DNA of 64,000 bases, taken from the NCBI RefSeq assembly GCF_039538065.1, contig NZ_BAABBR010000001.1, positions 713,501-777,500 on the forward strand, read 5' to 3'. Positions 58,189 through 64,000 of this stretch are shown one piece after another. This DNA is from Sphingomonas rosea. GTDB lineage: Bacteria; Pseudomonadota; Alphaproteobacteria; Sphingomonadales; Sphingomonadaceae. The translations under genes were made by a program, and so were the position numbers. The first letter of the stretch is position 1; each line of letters starts with the position of its first letter. Under the pieces are notes generated by a model. It had not been told where the DNA came from. It did not search any database and saw only the letters and a program-made list of their open reading frames with translations.

Positions 58189-59403
58189 TCAGGGTTGGGG
58201 AAGACTGTCCTGCCCGCCAAAAATGCGGCGTTCGGGGAGGAGGCCGAGCCAATAGCCGAGTTCGGCGGGTTCGGCGATCCGCCAGACCGCGAGGTCGGCG
58301 GCCTTGCCGGGTTCGACGGTCCCGACTTCCTGCTCGAGGCCGAGCGCGAGGGCGGCGTTGCGGGTCATGCCGACGATCGCTTCCTCGGGCGAAAGGCCGA
58401 AGAGGTTGCACGCCATGTTCATCGCGAGTTGCGGCACGAGGCTCGGCGAGGTGCCGGGGTTGCAGTCGGAGGCGACCGCGATGCGCACGCCGTGGCGGCG
58501 CAGAAGATCGACCGGCGGCACCCTGGTCTCGCGCAGGGTGTAGAAGGCGCCGGGGAGGAGCACCGCGACGGTGCCGCTCTCGGCCATGGCCCGGGCGCCG
58601 GCCTCGTCGAGATGCTCGAGATGGTCGGCGGACAGTGCGCGGTGGTGGGCGGCGAGCGCGGCGCCGTTCGAGTTGGACAGCTGCTCGGCGTGGAGGCGGA
58701 CGGGGAGGCCTGCGGCGGCGGCGGCCTCGAACAGGCGGGCGGTTTCCTCGGGCGTAAAGGCGATGCCCTCGCAGAAGGCGTCGACGCTGGTCGCGAGGCC
58801 GAGGCGGGCGGCGGTGGGCAAGAGATCCTCGATCACGCGCTCGACGAAGGCCTCGCGGTCGGCGCCCGGCGGCAGCGCGTGGAGCGCGAGCAAGGTCGGC
58901 TCGATCCGCACGGGCTCGGAACGCGCCAGGGTGCGGATGACGTTAAGGAGGCGCAGCTCGCTTGCGGGGTCGAGGCCGTAGCCCGACTTGATCTCGACCG
59001 TTGTGACCCCGCCGCGCATCAGCGCGTGGAGGCGGGTACGGGACTGGGCGAGGAGCGCGGTGACGCTCGCCGCCGCAGTCGCGCGGACGGTCGAGGCGAT
59101 CCCCCCGCCGGCGGCCGCGATCTCTTCATAGCTGGCGCCGGCGCGACGCTGCGCATGCTCGGCGGCACGGGTCCCGCCGAAGACGAGGTGGGTGTGGCAG
59201 TCGACGAGGCCGGGGGTGACGAAGGCGCCGCCCAAGGGCACGACCTCGGTCGCGCGCGTGCCCGCAAGCTCGGTCCGGCGACCGACGCGGACGATGCGGC
59301 CGTCCTGGATCCCGATGGCAGCGTTGCGGATCAGCCCAAGCGGGTCGCCGGGAGCCGGGACCATGGTCATGACATGGCAGTCGGTTAGAAGGCGATCCCA
59401 CAT
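58189..59403 (-). CDS. hutI: Imidazolonepropionase
   Basis: HutI opens the imidazolone ring of imidazolone propionate to N-formiminoglutamate. The 404-residue amidohydrolase has the metal motif DCHTHLVFGGTRAAEH, the GGGIASTVRATAAAS segment, LHALMRGGVTTVEIKSGYGL, the ligand region RLHAEQLSN, and ASDCNPGTSPS with the metal-binding Asp. It starts 36 bases from the divergent hutG. Confidence 0.97.
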   Translation of the reverse strand: MWDRLLTDCHVMTMVPAPGDPLGLIRNAAIGIQDGRIVRVGRRTELAGTRATEVVPLGGAFVTPGLVDCHTHLVFGGTRAAEHAQRRAGASYEEIAAAGGGIASTVRATAAASVTALLAQSRTRLHALMRGGVTTVEIKSGYGLDPASELRLLNVIRTLARSEPVRIEPTLLALHALPPGADREAFVERVIEDLLPTAARLGLATSVDAFCEGIAFTPEETARLFEAAAAAGLPVRLHAEQLSNSNGAALAAHHRALSADHLEHLDEAGARAMAESGTVAVLLPGAFYTLRETRVPPVDLLRRHGVRIAVASDCNPGTSPSLVPQLAMNMACNLFGLSPEEAIVGMTRNAALALGLEQEVGTVEPGKAADLAVWRIAEPAELGYWLGLLPERRIFGGQDSLPQP

Positions 59404-59439
59404 GGGACAGGGCTGTAAGCGGCTGCTAGATGGGCGGCA

Positions 59440-60336
59440 ATGACCAGCGCCTGGCCCAATCTCTCCGAGCTTCTCGTCGCCGCCGATGCGGCAGCGCCGG
59501 TCGGACTGGTGGGGGCGCCACTCGGTGTCGGGTCAGTGACGCCGGGCCGCTGCGATCTCGCGCCGGCGGCGCTGCGCGCGGTGCTGCGGCGGATCGGGCG
59601 CTACGATCTCGATACGGAACGCGAGCTGGCGACATTGGTCGCGGACCGCGGCGACGTCGTGCTCGGGGGGAGCATCGAGGCGGCGACGGGGCCGCTGCGC
59701 GCGGCGGTGGCGGCGAGCGTCGGGGCGCACGCGCTGACCTTGCTGATCGGCGGCAACAATGCGGTAACGCGACCGGGCCTGCTCGGCATGGCCGAAGCGC
59801 TTGGGCTGCCGCTGGAACGCTGCGGCCTGATCACGCTCGACGCGCATTTCGACCTGCGCGGGCTCGATCAGGGCTTGAGCAACGGCAATCCGGTCCGGGC
59901 GCTGCTTGGCGACGGCCTGCCGGGCGCGAACATCGTCCAGATCGGGCTGGCCCCCTTCGCCAACAGCCGCGCGATGCACGAGGATGCGGTCGCGGGCGGC
60001 CATCTGGTGATCACCGCGCGCGCGGTGCGCGAGCAGGGAATCGGCGAAGCGATCGATCGCGCGCTCGACCGGCTGGAGGGGGTCGAGGCGATTTTCCTCG
60101 ATTGCGACATCGACGTGATCGAGCGGAGCCAGTTTCCGGCGGCACCGGGCGCGCGGCCGGGAGGCATGGACGTCCACCTCTTCTTCGCGGGCGTCAGGCG
60201 ACTCGCGGCCGAACCGCGGGTGCGCGCGATCGACCTGACCGAGTGGGATCCGCCGCTCGATCCCGGCGATCTGTCGTCGTTGGTGGCGGGACGCTGGCTG
60301 GCCGAGGTGCTGGCCGGGTTCGAACGCCGGGCCTAG
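59440..60336 (+). CDS. hutG: Formimidoylglutamase (arginase family, HutG-like)
   Basis: The 298-residue ureohydrolase would split N-formimidoylglutamate into glutamate and formamide, the last step of the pathway. The metal motifs DAHFD (about residue 131) and DCDIDVIE (about residue 222) are present. The first arginase motif GGDHS appears as GGNNAVT, so the usual first His ligand is missing. The position beside hutI supports the assignment, but activity needs testing; arginase or agmatinase functions remain possible. It ends convergently with the hybrid kinase (4-base overlap). Confidence 0.85.
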   Translation: MTSAWPNLSELLVAADAAAPVGLVGAPLGVGSVTPGRCDLAPAALRAVLRRIGRYDLDTERELATLVADRGDVVLGGSIEAATGPLRAAVAASVGAHALTLLIGGNNAVTRPGLLGMAEALGLPLERCGLITLDAHFDLRGLDQGLSNGNPVRALLGDGLPGANIVQIGLAPFANSRAMHEDAVAGGHLVITARAVREQGIGEAIDRALDRLEGVEAIFLDCDIDVIERSQFPAAPGARPGGMDVHLFFAGVRRLAAEPRVRAIDLTEWDPPLDPGDLSSLVAGRWLAEVLAGFERRA

Positions 60337-61898
60337 CCCATCATCTCGTCGATCGCGTCGGCGAGATCGCTGGCGGTAATCGGCTTGCGCAGGACGCGCG
60401 CCTTGCCGTCCACCGCCCGGTCGATCGCCGCGCTGTCGGAGAAGCCGCTGAGGAAGAGCATCCGCAGGTCAGGGCGCAACTCGCGCGCACGGGCGGCAAC
60501 CTCGGCGCCGTTCATCCCCGGCATGGCGAAATCGAGGAGCAGCAGCTCTACCGCCGACCGCTCGAGCTGGAGCAAGGCCTGCGGGCCATCGCCGGCCTCG
60601 GTGACCCGATGCCCGCGCGAGCGGAGCATGTCGGCCACCGCCGCGCGGACTGCGGGATCGTCGTCGACGAGCAGGATTTCGGCCGAACGGGCATTTTCCT
60701 GTCGCGGATCGGCGGCGGCCTGTTCGGGCGGCCCCAGGTCATCCTCGGCGCGCGGAAGGACGAAGGTGACGACCGTCCCCTCCCCTACCTTGCTGTCAAT
60801 GGTGAGGTGGCCGCCCGCGGCGCGCGCGACGCCATAGGCCATCGAGAGGCCAAGGCCGGTGCCGCTCCCCGGGCCCTTGGTGGTGAAGAAGGGTTCGAGC
60901 GCGCGCTCGGCCACTTCGGGGGTCATGCCGACGCCCTGGTCGATGATCCGGATCGCAACCTGATCGCCTTCCGGCTCGGCGCGGACGATGACGGTCCCGC
61001 CCATCGGCATGGCGTCACGACCGTTGATTGCGCAGTTGAGGATGGCAAGCTCGAGCTGGGTCGGGTCGGCGCGCACCGTGCCGACGTCGTCGGCGACCTC
61101 GACCTTGAGGCTCACGGTCGGGCCGACCGAATTGCGGAGCAATCCCTCCATCCCGCCGACGAGCCTGGCGACGTTGACGGGTCGCGCCTCAAGCCGCTGC
61201 TGGCGCGAGAAGGTGAGGAGCTGGCCGGTGAGCTTGGTCCCGCGCTCGGTCGCCTGCGCAGCATTGGCGGCCCAGCGCGCGACCTTGTCGGGCTTGTCGG
61301 GCATCATGCCGATGAGTTCGATATTGCCCGAGATCGCCTGCAGCAGATTGTTGAAGTCGTGGGCGATCCCGCCGGTGAGCTGGCCGACCGCCTCCATCTT
61401 GTTGGCCTGGACGAGGGCGGCCTCGGCGCGCTCGCGCTGGATGACTTCGGCGCGGAGCTGCCCGAGCACGTCGTCGCGCTCTGCCAGCGCGGCGGCGAGT
61501 TCGTCGTTCTTGCGCTGGAGCATCGAGGGGCTGGGGATCGCGAGCATCCGCGGGAGCAGCGGCCAGAGCAGGATCGCCGTCGGGATGCTGGCCGCGGCGG
61601 TAAGCGCCTTGACGACCGCCTCGAGCGCATAGTCGCCATGCCACAGGTTCCAGATGGCGAGGACGTGCGTCAGGCCGCAGGAAAGGATGAACAGCGCGAA
61701 CAGCCAGAACATCTTCCCGAATTCGATGTCGGGTCGACGGCGGACGAAGCTCACGAGCACTATCGGGATAGAAAAGTAGGCGATCGCAATCAGGGCGTCG
61801 GAGACGACGTGCGTCCAGATCAGGCCTGGCTGCCACAAGAGGCAGTAGCCGTGGGGCTGAAACTGCCCGGAGAAGAAGGTGACGGCGGCTTCAAGCAT
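60333..61898 (-). CDS. Hybrid histidine kinase with ethylene-receptor-like sensor
   Basis: The 521-residue protein has three parts. The N-terminal membrane domain (about residues 25-115) copies the plant ETR1 ethylene-binding sensor: DALIAIAYFSIP with D34, Y41, I44 and P45, and ILSCGLTH with C74 and H78, at the same spacing as D25, Y32, I35, P36, C65 and H69 of ETR1. A kinase core with the H-box GGIAHDFNNLL (H180), N-box NCAINGRDAM and G-box GTGLGLSMAYG follows, then a receiver with D456 (LLLLDFAMPG). In ETR1 the Cys/His pair binds Cu(I) for ethylene. No GAF or PAS domain is present. Confidence 0.9.
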   Translation of the reverse strand: MLEAAVTFFSGQFQPHGYCLLWQPGLIWTHVVSDALIAIAYFSIPIVLVSFVRRRPDIEFGKMFWLFALFILSCGLTHVLAIWNLWHGDYALEAVVKALTAAASIPTAILLWPLLPRMLAIPSPSMLQRKNDELAAALAERDDVLGQLRAEVIQRERAEAALVQANKMEAVGQLTGGIAHDFNNLLQAISGNIELIGMMPDKPDKVARWAANAAQATERGTKLTGQLLTFSRQQRLEARPVNVARLVGGMEGLLRNSVGPTVSLKVEVADDVGTVRADPTQLELAILNCAINGRDAMPMGGTVIVRAEPEGDQVAIRIIDQGVGMTPEVAERALEPFFTTKGPGSGTGLGLSMAYGVARAAGGHLTIDSKVGEGTVVTFVLPRAEDDLGPPEQAAADPRQENARSAEILLVDDDPAVRAAVADMLRSRGHRVTEAGDGPQALLQLERSAVELLLLDFAMPGMNGAEVAARARELRPDLRMLFLSGFSDSAAIDRAVDGKARVLRKPITASDLADAIDEMMG

Positions 61899-62013
61899 CG
61901 ACGGGTGCCCCTAGGGTCCGGCTCATCCCGGACCTCAATATTATGTCCGACGATGCTCACTTGGCTGCGACTTGTCGAGAATATCCTATAGCTGCTCGGG
62001 AGTAAGCGGGTGG

Positions 62014-62469
62014 TTAAGCGGCTCGCGGCGGCATCGGTTGGGGCGCTTGTCGGGGCGGCGGCTGGGTTTCAAAGGACGGTTGCCGTTGAACCCGGCGGCG
62101 CGATGCGCGGCGTGCGCCCGGCGGTTCAGGCGCGTTTTTCAGCGGCCGTGAAGATTGCGCAGAAACCGAGATCTTGAGGAGGACGTCCTTGTCGTCAAGT
62201 CCGAGGAGCAGGGACGCGAGCTGGTCCCCCGCCTTTTCGGTGCGGAAACAGTCGACCACGCAATCGACGCTGCGGTATTGCATCACCTTGCGCATGGCGC
62301 GATCGCCCATGCGATAGGGTTCGTTCGTACGCGTGGCGACCACGTCGTCGAGGGCGCGGCCGAGCGGCTTGCCCGCGCGCGACCAGAGCGTGAAGGCTCC
62401 GCCGCGGCGCCGGGCGAGGCTTCCGGCGTCGCCGCCGCGGTCACGCCAATCGGATCCATACCGGCGCAT
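62014..62469 (-). CDS. Basic hypothetical protein
   Basis: The 151-residue protein has no recognised family. The middle (about residues 48-100: MGDRAMRKVMQYRSVDCVVD, then CFRTEKAGDQLASLLLGLDD) looks folded, while the ends are Arg/Pro/Gln-rich. Its start ATG at 62469 overlaps the end of the xth gene by 29 bases in another frame, so it may be translationally coupled. No clear ribosome-binding site is seen, and codon bias alone argues that it is coding; it may be spurious. Confidence 0.5.
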   Translation of the reverse strand: MRRYGSDWRDRGGDAGSLARRRGGAFTLWSRAGKPLGRALDDVVATRTNEPYRMGDRAMRKVMQYRSVDCVVDCFRTEKAGDQLASLLLGLDDKDVLLKISVSAQSSRPLKNAPEPPGARRASRRRVQRQPSFETQPPPRQAPQPMPPRAA

Positions 62470-63211
62470 GATCGCTCGTCTTCGGCATTGATCGCACCGA
62501 CCGGTCGACTCCGGCCTCCACGAGTCGCGCCGCGGCGGCCGGATTGAGGAGCTGGTGGTCGATCCTGAGACCCGCGTCGCGGGCGAAGGCGTTGCGGAAA
62601 TAGTCCCAGAAAGTGAAGATCCGCTCGTCGGCATGACGATGGCGGAGCGCGTCGGTCCAGCCGGCGGTGGTGAGCCGCGCGAAGGCGTCGCGGACCTCGG
62701 GCGCGAAAAGCGCATCATCGACCCAGCGCTCCGGCTTGTACGCGTCGGCCTCGGTCGGGATGACATTGTAGTCGCCGGCGAGGACAACCGGCTCCTCGAG
62801 CTGGATGAGCTCGGCCGCGAGCGTTTCGAAGGCCGCGATCCAGGCGAGCTTGTAGTCGTATTTGGGACCGGGCCGCGGATTGCCATTGGGCAAATAGAGG
62901 CAGCCGACGAGGACGCCGTCGATTGCTGCCTCGAGGTAGCGGCTCTGCGAAGGATCGGGATCGTTCGGGAGGCCGCGGCGGGTTTCGAGCGGCTCCTTGC
63001 CGCGCGCGAGGATCGCGACCCCGTTCCAGCTCTTCTGGCCGTGCCAGATCGCGCCGTAGCCCGCATCGCGGATCGCCGCTTCGGGGAATTTCTCGTTCGG
63101 TGCCTTGAGCTCCTGGAGACAGACGACGTCGGGCTGCGTGGTCGACAGCCAGTCGAGCAGGACCGGGAGGCGCCCGTTGACGCCGTTCACATTGTAGGTC
63201 GCGATCCGCAC
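62441..63211 (-). CDS. xth: Exodeoxyribonuclease III
   Basis: The AP endonuclease / 3'-5' exonuclease of base-excision repair. The 256-residue protein has RIATYNVNGVNGRLPVLLDWL, CLQELKAPNEKFP with the metal-binding Glu, YLPNGN, AGDYNVIPTEADAY, RIDHQLL and the catalytic SDHAPVW at the end. The GTG at 63211 was chosen because a TTG at 63253 would start within the upstream tRNA terminator; either is uncertain. The final bases overlap the hypothetical gene. Confidence 0.95.
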   Translation of the reverse strand: MRIATYNVNGVNGRLPVLLDWLSTTQPDVVCLQELKAPNEKFPEAAIRDAGYGAIWHGQKSWNGVAILARGKEPLETRRGLPNDPDPSQSRYLEAAIDGVLVGCLYLPNGNPRPGPKYDYKLAWIAAFETLAAELIQLEEPVVLAGDYNVIPTEADAYKPERWVDDALFAPEVRDAFARLTTAGWTDALRHRHADERIFTFWDYFRNAFARDAGLRIDHQLLNPAAAARLVEAGVDRSVRSMPKTSDHAPVWIRLA

Positions 63212-63249
63212 GCGAAGGAGACGTCTGGCAAGCCGCTTGGCTCCAAACG

Positions 63250-63280
63250 ACAAAAGGCCGCCCCGAAGGACGGCCTTTGC
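63250..63280 (-). terminator. Rho-independent terminator after tRNA-fMet
   Basis: AAAGGCCG (63253-63260) pairs with CGGCCTTT (63271-63278), extended by inner G-C pairs around CCCGAAGGA. Read on the minus strand it lies just past the tRNA and is followed by TTTTGTCG, so it ends the rrn operon or the tRNA transcript. Confidence 0.85.
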
Positions 63281-63284
63281 TTAT

Positions 63285-63361
<77 letters not shown>

Positions 63362-63410
63362 CCAACATGTTTTGGCAACCGCAGAAAGCCGGAAGCCGAA
63401 AAGACAAGAA

Positions 63411-63443
63411 CGCCGCCGCTACCCCAAGGGGCGAGCGGCGGCG
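63411..63443 (-). terminator. Terminator-like hairpin between 5S rRNA and tRNA-fMet
   Basis: CGCCGCCGCT (63411-63420) pairs with AGCGGCGGCG (63434-63443), with inner CCCC/GGGG. On the minus strand it is followed by TTCTTGTCTTTT, so it could end most transcripts after the 5S gene, or act in processing before the tRNA. Confidence 0.6.
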
Positions 63444-63490
63444 TACTTCAACATGTGAATGGGTTTTCTCTTGTGCCCGCCGGCTGCAAA

Positions 63491-63606
63491 GCCTGGCGAC
63501 GACCTACTCTTCCGCAGCTTAAGCTGAAGTACCATCGGCGCAGTCTGGTTTCACGGCCGAGTTCGGGATGGGATCGGGTGGGTCACAGACGCTATGGTCA
63601 CCAAGC
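63491..63606 (-). rRNA. rrf: 5S ribosomal RNA
   Basis: The minus strand reads TTGGTGACCATAGCGTCTGT near the 5' end, CCCGAACTCGGCCGTGAAAC in the middle and GGAAGAGTAGGTCGTCGCCA near the 3' end. It is about 116 bases, the normal size, lying between the 23S end and the tRNA-fMet. The exact termini are approximate. Confidence 0.95.
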
Positions 63607-63721
63607 TATGAAGCCGGCGGGACAAGAGAGTTCTAGAAATCGTGCGGACCAATATTCTGGCGTCATCTAGCTGAGTGACACACCCATCGATCAGCAGAAC
63701 TGTCGATGATGGTGGGACTCT

Positions 63722-64000
<279 letters not shown>

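Noticed and set aside
62155..62547. Plus-strand gene opposite the end of xth
   Set aside because: No start signal or domain; the minus-strand frame here continues the xth neighbourhood and looks more like a protein.
63362..63490. A second tRNA or small RNA gene between 5S and tRNA-fMet
   Set aside because: No cloverleaf could be drawn; only the hairpin at 63411-63443 is convincing.

Overview
This window is chromosomal DNA of a high-GC alphaproteobacterium, most probably in the Sphingomonadaceae (Sphingomonas-like). The evidence is the aa3 oxidase genes, the ImuA-ImuB-DnaE2 mutasome behind an alphaproteobacterial SOS box (GTTC-N7-GTTC), an alphaproteobacterial-type SspB, a TonB-dependent receptor in a histidine-utilisation locus, sphingomonad-style palindromic repeats, and a ribosomal operon ending 23S-5S-tRNA-fMet. 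No phage, transposon, CRISPR array or plasmid gene was seen. Genus and species are inferred from gene content, not from a search.

Left part (1-24,500). The cytochrome oxidase genes coxB and ctaD and the start of ctaB lie on the minus strand; three unrelated genes (cyclophilin, J-domain protein, tandem HD-GYP protein) separate ctaD from ctaB. A plus-strand run follows: pyrE, a serine hydrolase, pdxJ-acpS-lepB and an AI-2E-family permease. Then come an FKBP, rpsU, two different L,D-transpeptidases facing each other, a PilZ protein, a TesA-like esterase divergent from a YbbA/YbbP-type ABC exporter, a secreted cyclophilin divergent from purT, small lipoprotein and secreted proteins, rpmJ, an M28 peptidase and galE.

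Middle (24,500-49,500). A LexA-controlled imuA-imuB-dnaE2 mutagenesis cassette is the main system here. Its dnaE2 carries two in-frame palindromic repeat insertions. Next are a lipoprotein with fumC, sspB, a HIT hydrolase, an APC amino-acid permease, a PfkB sugar/nucleoside kinase, queG, a NatAB-type ABC exporter, a diguanylate cyclase, purE-purK, an M16 peptidase and lepA.

Right part (49,500-64,000). This is a histidine-degradation locus. hutH, hutU, hutI and a HutG-like formimidoylglutamase are interleaved with a TonB-dependent receptor, a receiver-less OmpR-type DNA-binding protein, an M14 carboxypeptidase, gpmA and a MAPEG protein. A tandem 22-bp direct repeat precedes the receptor gene. 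Beyond hutG lies a hybrid histidine kinase whose N-terminus reproduces the plant ethylene-receptor transmembrane sensor, with its Asp, Cys and His spaced as in ETR1. An exonuclease III gene and the 3' end of an rrn operon close the window.

The points most worth following up are the ethylene-receptor-like kinase, the two selfish palindromes translated inside dnaE2, and the receptor, solo regulator and direct-repeat arrangement in the hut locus.
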